Below are positions 1-12,300 of a DNA stretch of 55,086 bases, piece after piece (positions within the stretch are counted from its first letter, which is position 1; each line of letters begins with the position of its first letter). The translations under genes were made by a program, and so were the position numbers. The notes below the pieces were generated by a model, which did no database searches, was not told the origin of the DNA, and worked only from the letters and a program-made list of their open reading frames with translations. Source of the DNA: a virus. The stretch covers positions 1-55,086 of the IMG/VR virus record IMGVR_UViG_3300017783_003926; one strand, given 5' to 3'.

Positions 1-2
1 AT

Positions 3-1364
3 ATTCTTGTACTTAAAAATAACAAAGGTACTGAAGACAACCGTGTACGTAAATTAGATTATTCAATTCAGTTAAACAAAACTATGTATGAAAGATTGTT
101 GGCCGGCGCCAATATAACTCTTTTCTCGCCACATGATGTGCCAGGTTTATACGAAGCATATTTTGGTGACCAAGATGCGTTTAATGAACTATACGAAAAG
201 TATGAACGTGCTACAAGTATTAAGAAGAAGACTATACCAGCAATGGAATTATTTTCTGCTCTAATTAAAGAACGTGCAGAAACAGGACGTATATATGTAA
301 TGAACGTGGATCATTGTAATACACACAGTTCATTTAAAGACACAGTTTACATGAGCAATCTTTGCCAAGAGATCACATTGCCTACAAAACCATTACAGCA
401 CATTGATGACCCAGAAGGTGAGATTGCTCTATGTATTTTAAGTGCTATTAATGTAGGTATTATTAGAAGTTTAGATGATTTAGATGAACTATGTGATTTG
501 GCTGTAAGAGCATTAGAGGAAATTATTGATTATCAAAAGTATCCTATTTTAGCTGCAGAGAAGTCAACTAAAGCAAGACGTTCATTAGGAGTAGGCTACA
601 TTGGGTTAGCACATTATCTTGCGAAGAATAAAACAAAATACGAAGACCCAGAAAGTTGGAAGGCTGTACACGAATTGACAGAAGCATTTCAATACTATTT
701 GCTTAAAGCCAGTAACAATTTAGCACAGGAACGAGGTGCATGTGAATACTTCGATCGTACTAAATACTCAGAAGGCATACTTCCAATTGATACTTATAAA
801 AAGGAAGTTGATGATATTGTAAAGGTTAAACTTAACTATGATTGGGATAGTTTACGCAATGACATTAAGGAACACGGGCTACGACACTCAACGTTGTCCG
901 CACAGATGCCATCGGAGAGCAGTTCTGTTGTGTCAAACGCAACAAACGGAATTGAGCCACCTAGAGGATACTTGTCCGTTAAGAAAAGCAAGAAAGGGCC
1001 TCTTAAGCAAATTGTTCCACAGTATCAGACGTTAAAGAATAATTACAGTTTACTATGGGATATGCCTAGTAACGAAGGCTATATCAATATTGTTGCTGTA
1101 ATGCAAAAGTTCTTTGATCAAGCGATTAGTGGTAACTGGAGTTACAATCCAACACACTTTGAGAACAACGAAGTTCCAATGAGTGTTATGTTAAAAGATT
1201 TGTTAACAACTTATAAACTAGGTTGGAAGACATCATACTATCAAAACACGTATGATTACAAAACAGATCCAAGTGAACTAGAACTAGAAGAAAAAGAAGT
1301 AGAGTTACAGCCATCAGAAAATGACTACGAAGATGGCGAAGAATGTGAGGCATGTGCAATTTAG
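3..1364 (+). CDS. nrdA: Ribonucleoside-diphosphate reductase, class I alpha subunit (5' truncated)
   Basis: Catalytic subunit that reduces ribonucleotides to deoxyribonucleotides in the cytosol. The frame is open from base 3, so the gene begins upstream of the window; an internal ATG at 84 is not the start. The catalytic N-x-C-x-E signature (SNLCQEI) lies near bases 354-374, and the SESSSVVSNATNG/GIEPPRG active-site loop follows. The C-terminus ends ECEACAI, the redox-active Cys pair reloaded by glutaredoxin or thioredoxin. About 453 residues are present of the usual 750 or so, so the ATP-cone end is outside the window. nrdB and a glutaredoxin follow directly, completing a self-sufficient reductase module as in T4-like phages. 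Confidence 0.96.
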   Translation: MLVLKNNKGTEDNRVRKLDYSIQLNKTMYERLLAGANITLFSPHDVPGLYEAYFGDQDAFNELYEKYERATSIKKKTIPAMELFSALIKERAETGRIYVMNVDHCNTHSSFKDTVYMSNLCQEITLPTKPLQHIDDPEGEIALCILSAINVGIIRSLDDLDELCDLAVRALEEIIDYQKYPILAAEKSTKARRSLGVGYIGLAHYLAKNKTKYEDPESWKAVHELTEAFQYYLLKASNNLAQERGACEYFDRTKYSEGILPIDTYKKEVDDIVKVKLNYDWDSLRNDIKEHGLRHSTLSAQMPSESSSVVSNATNGIEPPRGYLSVKKSKKGPLKQIVPQYQTLKNNYSLLWDMPSNEGYINIVAVMQKFFDQAISGNWSYNPTHFENNEVPMSVMLKDLLTTYKLGWKTSYYQNTYDYKTDPSELELEEKEVELQPSENDYEDGEECEACAI

Positions 1365-1367
1365 TTG

Positions 1368-1396
1368 TTGACATTCAGTCAAAACTATAGTATTGT
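1368..1396 (+). promoter_or_regulatory. Sigma70-like promoter for nrdB
   Basis: TTGACA at 1368-1373 and TATTGT at 1391-1396, 17-base spacer, 28 bases upstream of the nrdB ATG. It lies in the short gap after the nrdA stop, so nrdB can be transcribed independently as well as by read-through. Confidence 0.55.
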
Positions 1397-1423
1397 ATAT
1401 TAGAGATATAAGGAATCAAACAG

Positions 1424-2527
1424 ATGGCAAAGACAGTTTTTAATCAAGACAAGGTGGACTTCACCAAACAGAACATGTTCTTCGGAGCAGATCAAAATAC
1501 ACAGCGTTACGATACATTTCGTTTCCCTGTGTTTGACAAACTTAATCAAACAATGCTTGGTTACTTTTGGCGCCCAGAAGAAGTTAGCCTACAAAAAGAC
1601 AGAGCTGACTTTGCAAACTTCCGCCCTGAGCAGAAGCATATCTTTACAAGTAACCTAAAGTATCAAACTCTACTTGATAGTGTACAAGGACGTGGTCCAT
1701 GTTTAGCATTTTTGCCGCATGTATCATTGCCTGAACTAGAAGGTTGTATTGTTACTTGGGATTTCTTTGAAACAATTCACTCACGTTCTTATACACACAT
1801 TATGAAAAATGTGTACGCCGATCCAGCAGAAGTATTTGACACTATCTTAGATGATAAAGAAATTATCAAACGTGCAACAGCCGTTACTAAGAACTATGAT
1901 GCATTTACTGAAGCCGCTGATGCGTTTATACATCGTAAAGAAGGCAATATGCGTGATGTGAAAAAGAAACTGTACCTTGCAATGATGAATGTAAACATTC
2001 TTGAAGGGTTACGTTTCTATGTGTCATTTGCTTGCACCTTTGGTTTTGGTGAATTAAAACTAATGGAAGGTAGTGCTAAGATTATTAGTCTTATCGCTAG
2101 GGATGAAGCACAGCATTTAGCACTTAGTACTCACGTTCTTAAACTTTGGGCTCAAGGCAAAGACGATCCAGAAATGAAGAAGATTGCTAAAGAGTGTGAA
2201 GAAGAAGTATATGATATGTGGCGTGAATGTGTTGCAGAAGAAAAGGCATGGGCTGAGTACTTGTTTAAAGATGGTTCTATGATTGGTTTGAACGCACAGT
2301 TACTTAATCAATATGTAGAGTACATTGCTAATCGTAGGTTAAAAGCATTAGGATACAATGCTATCTTTGATGCACCTATTAATACTAACCCGCTACCTTG
2401 GACACAACATTGGCTATCTAGCTCAGGCTTGCAAGTTGCACCTCAAGAGACAGAAGTTGAAAGTTATATCATTGGTGGCATTAAGCAGGATGTTGATACA
2501 GACAGCCTCAAAGGATTTTCATTATGA
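1424..2527 (+). CDS. nrdB: Ribonucleoside-diphosphate reductase, class I beta subunit
   Basis: Radical-generating di-iron subunit of class I RNR, partner of the upstream NrdA. Residues matching E. coli NrdB are visible at nearly the same numbers: metal ligands D85, E116 and H119, and radical tyrosine Y123 in the ETIHSRSYTH motif. The EGLRFYVSFACTFGF helix carries the next glutamate ligand. The C-terminal tail DTDSLKGFSL resembles the E. coli tail that docks on NrdA. At 367 residues it is full length (E. coli 376). Its stop overlaps the start of the glutaredoxin gene (ATGA), indicating translational coupling. Confidence 0.97.
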   Translation: MAKTVFNQDKVDFTKQNMFFGADQNTQRYDTFRFPVFDKLNQTMLGYFWRPEEVSLQKDRADFANFRPEQKHIFTSNLKYQTLLDSVQGRGPCLAFLPHVSLPELEGCIVTWDFFETIHSRSYTHIMKNVYADPAEVFDTILDDKEIIKRATAVTKNYDAFTEAADAFIHRKEGNMRDVKKKLYLAMMNVNILEGLRFYVSFACTFGFGELKLMEGSAKIISLIARDEAQHLALSTHVLKLWAQGKDDPEMKKIAKECEEEVYDMWRECVAEEKAWAEYLFKDGSMIGLNAQLLNQYVEYIANRRLKALGYNAIFDAPINTNPLPWTQHWLSSSGLQVAPQETEVESYIIGGIKQDVDTDSLKGFSL

Positions 2528-2775
2528 TAGAAATTTATGGCAAACCACAATGCCCAAGTTGCGTTAAAGCAAAACAACTTTGCGAAATGCGTCAACTTAG
2601 TTTTGAATACAAGCAACTAGGAACAGACTTTGATAGAGAAGAAATCATGGAAATGTTTCCAGGTGCAAGAACTTTCCCACAAATTAAAGTTAGTGGCAAA
2701 GCAGTTGGCGGCTACGAGCAATTTGCCGCTTATTTAGACGATACCGGATATAACGGTACCGGACACACACTTTAG
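2524..2775 (+). CDS. Glutaredoxin
   Basis: Small thiol-disulfide oxidoreductase of 83 residues, the likely electron donor to the adjacent ribonucleotide reductase. The N-terminal strand is followed by the active-site motif CPSC at residues 10-13. A TFP cis-proline loop lies at residues 50-52 and a VGGYEQF glutathione-binding motif at about 61-67. The ATGA overlap with nrdB places it in the same operon, as with T4 nrdC-type genes, although in T4 the gene is not adjacent. It could equally be called NrdH-like; the glutathione-binding pattern favours a glutaredoxin. Confidence 0.93.
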   Translation: MIEIYGKPQCPSCVKAKQLCEMRQLSFEYKQLGTDFDREEIMEMFPGARTFPQIKVSGKAVGGYEQFAAYLDDTGYNGTGHTL

Positions 2776-2786
2776 AGATAAAAAAT

Positions 2787-3074
2787 ATGTTATTAGAAAC
2801 ACCATACAAAATTGGAGACACAGTGTCTTTTAAACTAAGTTCGGGCGAAGAATTAGTAGCTCGATTAGAAGAAGAGACGGCTACTTCATATAAGTTACAC
2901 AAACCAATGGTTCTTATTGCACAACAGCAAGGACTAGGTCTAGCACCATTCATGTTTGGCGTATCCCCTGATGCAAAATTTGTATTACAAGCACACTCTG
3001 TAAGTTGTCTTGCTAAGACAGAAACAGAGATTGCAAAACAATACACATCACAAACAACTGGCATCGCACTTTAA
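2787..3074 (+). CDS. Conserved phage protein, small beta-rich
   Basis: 95-residue protein of unknown function, 11 bases after the glutaredoxin gene. The N-terminal half (YKIGDTVSFKLSSGEELVARLEEE) has alternating strands and a glycine turn suggestive of an SH3- or Sm-like barrel. No catalytic motif or signal peptide is visible. Its position between the nucleotide-reduction genes and the structural block gives no firm hint. I recall similar small proteins in T4-like marine phages but cannot name a family. Confidence 0.8.
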   Translation: MLLETPYKIGDTVSFKLSSGEELVARLEEETATSYKLHKPMVLIAQQQGLGLAPFMFGVSPDAKFVLQAHSVSCLAKTETEIAKQYTSQTTGIAL

Positions 3075-3094
3075 AAACTCTCTCGTCTAAAAGT

Positions 3095-3102
3095 AATAAA
3101 TA
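3095..3102 (+). promoter_or_regulatory. Late-promoter-like box (AATAAATA)
   Basis: AATAAATA matches the T4 late promoter core TATAAATA at seven of eight positions. It lies 22 bases before the first gene of the structural block, with an AAGGA ribosome-binding site between. There is no TTGACA upstream at the right distance. Confidence 0.5.
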
Positions 3103-3116
3103 TACAAAAGGATAGT

Positions 3117-3362
3117 ATGTTTATGGCTATAAGACGAGGAGCACCATTTGATGAGAATAACTTCTTTAATATCCCACCAATAGACGGTGGTGAAATTAAT
3201 CAAGCCTCATATGTTGCTGTTAAAATTTCCGATATAGAAGGCGGCGCTATTGCCGCACCCCCTGCATCATACTTTGATGGCGGAGCAATACCATTAAAAG
3301 GTACCGCATCATATGATCCTAATGTTACTTACGGACCCGACAGTCCAATAATTGGAGATTAA
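3117..3362 (+). CDS. Small protein before the giant fibre gene
   Basis: 81-residue protein of unknown function, low in charge and rich in Gly, Pro, Ala and Asn (IDGGEINQASY, SYFDGGAIPLKG). This is the composition of a small virion or neck/fibre accessory protein. A second in-frame ATG at 3123 is also possible because the AAGGA ribosome-binding site near 3108 suits either. It sits 3 bases upstream of the giant fibre gene and behind a late-type promoter box, so a structural role is inferred from context only. Confidence 0.7.
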   Translation: MFMAIRRGAPFDENNFFNIPPIDGGEINQASYVAVKISDIEGGAIAAPPASYFDGGAIPLKGTASYDPNVTYGPDSPIIGD

Positions 3363-3365
3363 TTA

Positions 3366-6300
3366 ATGTCAAGTGAAAATGGTAGTATTCTTGTAAGACG
3401 TGGTCCTACAACTGACAGAGATGCGTTTACTCCTCTTAATGGTGAAATAATATATGACACTACTACAGGTCAACTACATGTAGGTGATGCAGTAACCGCA
3501 GGTGGTACTACAGTATTTGGTGACAAAGTTAAAGTTGATTCTGCTGGTAACTTATCAGAAATTTACATGCGAGGTGAAGAACCTAGACCGGCTCCGGTTG
3601 AAGGATTATTTCGTTATAATGCATTAACACAAAGTCTAGAATATTCCGACGGTAATACATTTTATCAAGTAGCATCAAGTCCTTTTACAGGATCGTCAAA
3701 TGTGATGTATGTTTCGACAAATGGTAAAGATGATAACACATACGGATCAAAAAGAGGTCGTACTCCAGGTACAGCATTTAGAACACTAAACGCAGCTTGT
3801 AGAGAAGCTCAACGTGTTATGGACAAAGCCTCTTTAGGACTAGGTCCGTATCAAAAATGGATTACATATACTAATGCAGCAGATGCACAAGTAAGGTCAG
3901 TAATATCGTCAGTAACTGATAGCGGACCATATAAAAATATCCAGATGTCTAAAGAGACATACGAGTTAGATGCTACAACTGAACTAAGAAGCGGCATGCG
4001 TATTGTTGGACAGAATAGCGGTGCTGTTGGACTTATAGAAGAATATACTAAGAACGTTGGCGGTACATCTGATACACTTATTATTGATGTAGAGAACGGT
4101 GAATTTTTACAAGGCGAACAAATTAAATTTGGTAATGCTATTCCTAGTTTACCATATCAAACATTTGAAGCAGGAAACAATGAATCACCAGAAATAACCA
4201 TTAGGCTTGAAACAGGTATTTACTACGAACACTTTCCGATTAAAGTTCCAAACAATGTTTCCATCAAAGGTGATGAATTTAGAAGAAGCATTATTCGACC
4301 AAAACCAGGTGCAAGTGCAAGTCCGTATTCAGAAATAAAATTTAAACGTAACGCTGATAAACTAGAACTTGATCCTGCTGTTGTTGGAGAGCGTCCGTTT
4401 GGTGCTCACTACTTAACAGATCGTGCTAACCTAATATATACCTTTGTTAACAATCCAGGTGCTTATGTTGATGATTACAATGTATTGTTTTCTAGTAAAG
4501 CAACACTTCAAGATGCTGTAATTACTTTTATAACAAGTACATATCCTAGTTTAACATATGATGTAGATAAGTGTAGACGTGACGTTGGCTACATTGTTGA
4601 TGCTCTTTCAATAGACTTAAGAGATGGCGGCAAATTAGAAACACTAAACAATGCACTAATGTATCAAGGACAACTGCCAGCAAATCAGGTAACTGAAACT
4701 GCCGCGGCGCTTGATTATCTAGCAACACAGATAGCGCCTTTACTAACTACAGACGCACAAGTAATATCAAATAGTTTTATTGGCGGTATTGCAAATATTA
4801 TACGCGGTACAGGCTTTAATGCTCCTAAAGATAATGATACACTTGATGTATTCTTAATGAATGATGCTACAATTATTAGAAACTTGTCAGTACAAGGACA
4901 TGGCGGATTTATGGAAGTGCTTGACCCAGAAGGGCAAATACTTACTAAATCACCTTACACACAAACTTGTTCAAGTTTTAGTAAATCATTAGCACCCAAA
5001 GTAAGTTTTGCAGGTGGTATGTTTGTTGATGGATTCTGTGGTAACCAAGATGCAAGAATTGTTCAAGCAAATAGTACAACTGAAATTGTTATAGACAATA
5101 TATACAGAGAGCCACAAACTCCAACTAGTTTCTTTATTGATGGTGTTAGGTGGCAAATTAACAAAGTAGATAAAGTTGGTGTATCAGCAGACCAGTGGAG
5201 ATGTGTACTGTCAGAAGATACTCCATGGACTGATGCACATTACGAAGTAATTAATCCAGGGCAAACTTTACCAACACTGCCTTATGATATAGAAATATTA
5301 ACAGCAGGTAATATATCCATGCTGTCAAATGACTTTACACAAATTAACGATTTGGGTTATGGACTGTATACTACAAACGGTTCACGTGCAGAAGCAGTTA
5401 GTGTATTCTGTTACTATTGCCATGTAAGTTATCTTGCAGAAAACGGCTCAGATATTAGATCACTCAACGGTTCAACTGCATACGGTGACTATGCATTATT
5501 AGCAAGAGGTAGTGATCCTTTAGAAGTCAGTGATGATGTAGTACTAGCTGATGATATGATCCAAACTGGTACAGCAATGACTGATGCTACCTATACAAAC
5601 ATACAAGGTGGCACAGTTATCTATGTTGACAATCTTTCATACGCACCGTATAACATCAGTGAAGTTGATGTTGATCACAATGGAGCAAATAACGTATTAG
5701 GCGACCCAACTTATCTTACTAGATATGAAGTTATTAGTGTTAGTGCCGTTGAAGCAACTTCGCCTCAATTATATCAACTTAACATTGCAGCAGGAGAAGC
5801 AAGTAACCCTGGTGTTCAAATTACTATACCAGACGGAACTCCTGTAGTCCTACGTAATAACCAAGTAATTAAATATGACGACATATTAGATATCAACCCT
5901 ACTAGACCTAGTACAGCATTACAATATGACGATGACCCAACTAAAGTATATCGTGTGTTAGCATATGATGTTGCTGACTTGCCTGATAACGTAGCAAGGA
6001 TTACATTGCGTGAATCATATGACTATGTTAAATTAGTAGTTGACGACACAGCAGGTAGTACAGCAGGATCAGGACAAGTAGGTGATACTACTATTAGACT
6101 TGATACTAACTTAGATCCTAATGAGCAATCAAGAATTGAAAACGGAATTAGTGTTGGACCAAAATACATCTTTGGATTTAATGACACTATCCACCAAGTA
6201 ACAGCATACAGAGATAAAACCGCAACAGGACAAACATATGCAGAGGTAGATATTACTCCTGCTCTTACTAAGTCACTCGGCGGGTATCCAGATAAGCCTA

Positions 6301-9300
6301 CACTACGAGCAGGTTTACCAGCAGGTGGTCAAGCAGACATTACAGTAGGTATCAGTACACTTAGAGTTACTGGACATGACTTACTTGACATTGGTACAGG
6401 AAGTTACCAGACATCAAGTTATCCAAGAGAAATTTACGGTAAACCTGAGATTGCTAAAAACCAAGCAAGAGAAGTAGTTGAAGAAGGTAAAGGGCGTGTG
6501 TTCTTTGTAACAACTGACCAAGATGGTAACTTTAGAGTAGGAGATTATTTTAAAGTTGACCAAGGAACAGGTACAGTTACTTTTGCCGCAAGTATTGCTC
6601 TTTCAAACTTAGACGGCATTGGATTTAAACGTGGTGTTGCTGTAAGTGAATTTAGTACAGACGACGGCATGACTGATAATGCAACAGACACAGTACCAGT
6701 AGAAAGTGCTGTAAGAAACTATGTAAATCGTAGACTAGGGATTAACCATGCTGGTGCAACAGTTCCAGGTATTATAGGACCAGGCTTCTTAGATCTAAAT
6801 GGCACAAAGGCTATGGCCGGCAATTTAGATATGGATAGCAATAACATTGACAATATCAGTGTGTTAACTGTGGCAACACTTGATGCAACATCAAGACTAA
6901 GTGTTCCGTCAGCAGGAACTGTAGCAAGTGGAAACGTTGGTGATATAAAATACAATACTGATACACAAAGATTTGAAGGTTACTTATCATCCAATCAATG
7001 GGGTTCGTTAGGCGGAGTAAGTGATGTCGATGGTGACACTTATGTACAAGGCGAAACAACACCAGGTAATGACAATGATGACTTAGATTTCTATACAGCA
7101 GGAACACAAAGATTACAACTTGATGAGACTGGTGATTTTAAATTTGGTGATGGACTAAACAAAGTTACTATGGACTTTACAACAGGTGATATTGTAACGC
7201 CTGGGGACATAGACGTTGCTACACTTGATGTAGGAACATCAGCAGAAATTGCAACACTAAAAGTTGAGGACTTAACCGCAGGTCGAGTATTACTAGCAGG
7301 CACTGACGGAGAGATAGAAGATAGTGCAAACTTAACATTCAACGGAACTAAACTAACAGTTGACGGCAATGCTGAGATTACTGGTAATGTGGTTATTGGT
7401 GGAAACATTACAATTGGTGATGCAGATACAGATTCAATTATAGTATCAGCAGACTTTGAAGGCAATCTTATACCTGATACAGACGATTTATATGACCTAG
7501 GTACAAATACAAAACGTTGGAGTGAGCTGTTCCTAAATGATAAGTTAACTTTAAACGATTATGTATTACCTTTACAAGACGGAACTAAAGGACAACTAGT
7601 AAGTACAGATGGACTAGGACAACTAGGATTTAGTGATAGTGATATATTTGGTGGTAAAAGAGTTTATGTAAGTGCTGAAAAAGGTAATGATGTAAATGAC
7701 GGTGTAACAGCACCTGTAGCAACTATCAAACGTGCTATGCAAATTGCATCAGGCATGGTATACAATGTATCTAAAGATGTTGTAGACAGAGCTACAGTAA
7801 TGGTTGCAACAGGCGAGTACATACTTGATAACCCTGTAATTATTCCAGACAATGTTTCAATTGTAGGCGACAGTATTAGAACTGTAATTTTAAGACCAGC
7901 AAATGAAAACGAAGACATGTTTAGAGTGCGTAATGCTTCTTACATGTTTAACATGACATTTAGAGATGCACTATCAGGAACTGTACCTATAGCGGCATTT
8001 AGATTTGCTGTAGCATTTGATAATCCAAATGACTCTGCTACAAGTAGAGCAGGATATACAAACTTGCCTAACACACGAGTGTTAATAACTACTTCACCAT
8101 ATTTACAAAACTGTTCAGTAATCAGCTTCTTAGGTGCTAATGGTGTTGAAATAGACGGTGACCTTGTTGTTACTCCTAACACACCAGGTAATGCTATTGA
8201 AGCAGAGAATCCTGTAACACCAGAAGATGGACAGCCTGAACAAGGTAAGAGTATGGTTGCTAATGCATTTACTATTCTATCCTTTGGAGGTGTAGCATGG
8301 CGTGTAATGAACGATGCGTATGCACAGTTGGTTAGTTGTTTTGTTATTTTTGCAGAACAAGGATGTTTAACACAAAACGGTGGTTATCTATCTATTACAA
8401 ACTCAGCAACAAACTTTGGTTACTTTGCACTAAGGTCAACAGGTTATTCACCAAGAGTATTTAATACTGACAAAGGTATTATTGGTAATGTTGGTGTTGT
8501 AGACAATGTACAGAATGTTAACATTGTAGGACTTCAACGTGATACTGTAAACCAATATGTAATGCGAGTAATGAACTTAGCAAGCCAAGACGTTACTAAT
8601 ACATTTAATAATGACACAGCAAGAGGTGTAACAGTATCGTTTACAGCAGGTAATGCATCAGGTAATAGTATTGCTACAACTGGCAATCATGGATTATCTA
8701 CAGGTGATCTAGTACAATATAATAAAAATGGTAATTTAGAAATAGTAGGATTACTTAACGAAGCAACTTATTATGTTTCTGTTGTTAATGCAAGTTCACT
8801 ACAATTATTCCATGATGCTGATCTAACTAAACCTGTAACAGGTGTTAATGGTGGATCAAGCACAGGCACTCATCAACTGTTACATGACTTTGAAGAAATA
8901 TTCATTGACGAAGTTTTATCAAGTCATAATAACTATCAGGATGTTTATTTGCCAGCAGGCTCTTATACTGTTACTAAAGGATCATTAATATCAGCAACAT
9001 CAGGTAGTGATAATATTAGTGCAACTGTTGTAAACTTTGATAATAATATATTAACAGTTTCAGTTGAAAAAGTACAAGAAGGTAGTGTTTCAGTAACTAA
9101 CTTCTTTAGTACAGGTGCTGTTATAGATGCAGGAGAAATTAGTGTTAGTTCTGTAACAGTCAGTAATGTAGTTAATAGAACAGATTTAATTACAATTAAT
9201 GCTGCTGTTAAGACTACTAAAGATAGAGAAGTACAAAGTTTTGGTTTACTACAAGGTAACCAAGCATGGTTACACCGTCCAAGTATTACAAACTCATCAG

Positions 9301-12300
9301 CACACACTTGGGAATATAGTGGTAGTGGTGTTGACTATAATGCGTTGCCAGAGAATGGCGGTGTAGGTGTTGACACATTTGAACAATACAGTGACTTACC
9401 AGGTAGAGTATATACATCAGGTACTAACGAACTTGGTGACTTTAAGATTGGTGACTTTATTGTAGCATTTAACAGAACTGGTAACATCATATTTAGAAAC
9501 CAAGTTAGTATTGGTGAGTTAGACAGTTTGGCACTTAGCCTAAGTGGCGGTGTAAGAGTTACAGCAATTAGTAATGATCCAGACCTCGGTGACAACGATG
9601 TTGACGGAGCATTAGATTCAAGACTTGTAACACAGTTAGCAGTTAAATCGTTTATGAACGATAGACTAGGAAACTTCATTGATAGAAATGTAAGTACTAA
9701 TGCTGTACCAAGTGCTGTTGTTCAACTTAACAGTCAAGGTTTAATTAATCAAGATCTTATTCCTCCAACAGGTGCATTTGAAAGTTTCACTGTAGACGAA
9801 TACGGCGGACGATTAACTGTATCACAGGATATACCTGCTCCAAATATTAGTGCAGGTGATATTGTTGTAGAAACTTACCCTGAAATTGTTTTAAACCTTA
9901 CAGGTAGTGTAACAGTTACAGCAGGTGATACTATTACACAGGCAACATCAGGTGCAACTGGTATTGTAAAAGAGAGTGGTACAACATCAACTCTTAAATT
10001 AGTAAACACAATTACAGGAACGTTTAATACAACAGACACTCTTAGTAGTAGCGGAACAGGAAACTTAGGTGCAAGTAGTGTACCTACTATTGTTTCAACA
10101 GTAAACACAATTAATGATAACTACTTCTTAAAAACAGACAAAATAAGTCAGTTCTTAGTATTACAAGACGGTGGCACACCGAGTTTCACAAGTATAATTT
10201 CTAACAGTACACCAATTCAAGGTGCAACAAGTAAAGCAGTAGCAACTGTAACTAGCCATGTTGTTGGTGTTCTTAATGCTGTTGATGTAGCAACGTTACC
10301 AGGAGGCAGTGGATATACTACACCAGGTACATATGAAAATGTAAGCATACAAGGCGGAAGTGGTTCTGGTGCAAAAGCAAACATCATTGTTGGTGCAACT
10401 GGAGTAATTACTAGTTTTGATGTTACAGTAGGCGGGTCGTACTATACCGAGTCTGACAATGTTACAGTTAATGATGCAGATGTAGGAGGTCGTTCAGGTG
10501 GTAGTGCAATAAGCATTGGTGTAACTGACATACAAAATAGATTATATGTTGATCTAAATGCAGATACAGGATTACAATTTACAGCAAGTAATATAAACTT
10601 AGACTTTATAGTTGATGACAATCCTCCAACAGATACACTAGCACAGCAAGGACAGGCAATTAAAGCATTCGTAGCCACAAGTACAGGTAGTGGCGGAGAT
10701 GTTGATGTTATTAATGATAAAATTGTTTTCCAATCAGCACACGGATTACAAAACGGAGATCCTTTGTATTATGATAGTAATGCAAATACACCTTTAGGCG
10801 GTCTTCTTAACAATACTACATACTATGCAAAAGTTCTTACAACTACAGAAATTGAACTGTTTGCAAATTACGGTTTAACAGCCGCTGGGAAAGTAGACAT
10901 AACAGCATCAAGTAGCGGAACACATAACTTTAAAGTGTTCAATGTTAACCAATATGCTAATACTTTCTTCGTACCGATCCATGGGCTATCCACTGGTGAT
11001 GCGATCAAGTTTGAATCATCATCTCCACCTACTGGAATCGACAGCGGCGACTTTTTCTTTGTTGGCTCTGTAACACTAAACAGTTTTACACTACACGAAG
11101 CAAGAGGTGCGGCACTAGACAGCGTTGGCGGGTTGACAGTATCGCCTGTTAACATAACTAGTCAAGGTGGTGCTGTAAACGGAACACTAACAGAACAAAA
11201 TGTTATTATAGTAGACGATGTTAATACTAGTGGCGACTTAGAATCAAGTTGGAGTAGTTTAAGTACAACAACTATTGATGCAGGAAATATTATTAGTGGT
11301 GTAGTAGATACATCTAGACTTGCTAGTGGAAATGCAAATGACAAATCATTCTTAAGAGGAGACCAAACTTGGGCAACGGCTGTACAGTCTATTACAAATA
11401 GCACAGTAGGTGATCCAATAACCTTAACAAGTACTGATGTTAACGGCACTAACTTTTATAACAATGTAGACATTAAAATTGAAAAAGCAAGTTACACTAA
11501 CCCGGCGGCACCAAGTGTAGGAACAGAAACATTAGGTATTGCTAGTTACCACTTTGATCACTTTGAAATTGACGCCAATGGACGAGTAACTACTAAAGCA
11601 TCGGGCAACGGTGGTGTTATTGATGCTGATAAACTTGATAATCAAACAGGTGCTTATTACTTAAACCCAGTTAACTTATCAAGAGGAGTTCCAATACAAC
11701 GAGGTGGAACAAACTTAATTAGTTATGCACAAGGTGATTTATTATATGCTGGTTCAGTACTAGGAGGCGCACCAGCAGACTATGACGAGACATTAACAAA
11801 ATTAACTATTGGTAGTGCTAGAAATGTACTACAAGTTAAAGCAGACGGAACAGCACCTCAATGGACAAACGCCTTAAGTGTTTCAACTATTGAAACAAGT
11901 AGTAATGTAACTATTGGTGGTGACTTAACTGTTAATGGTACAACAACTACTGTTAATACAGAAACAATTAACCTTGCTGATAATATTATTTTACTTAATA
12001 GTAATCTTGCAGGTAACGTTGCACCAACACAAAATTCAGGTATTGAAATTGAAAGAGGTAATGCGGCCAATAAAACATTAATTTGGAACGAAACAGACGA
12101 CAAGTGGACTGTTGGTTCTGAGACATTCGTTGCAGGAACACTTGAAGGAGACTTAGACTGGTCATACTTACAAAATGTAGTAGACCCTGTAATTACAGTA
12201 ACACTAACAGGTGACGTAACGGGTACAGGCACAGCAACAATGACCGACTTAGGTAGTGCAACAGCAAGTTTTGCAACTACTATTGAAGCAAACAGTGTTG

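Noticed and set aside
2690-3064. 124-codon minus-strand frame across the gene at 2787
   Set aside because: The plus-strand gene has good spacing, a beta-domain pattern and operon context; the minus frame is Cys-rich noise.
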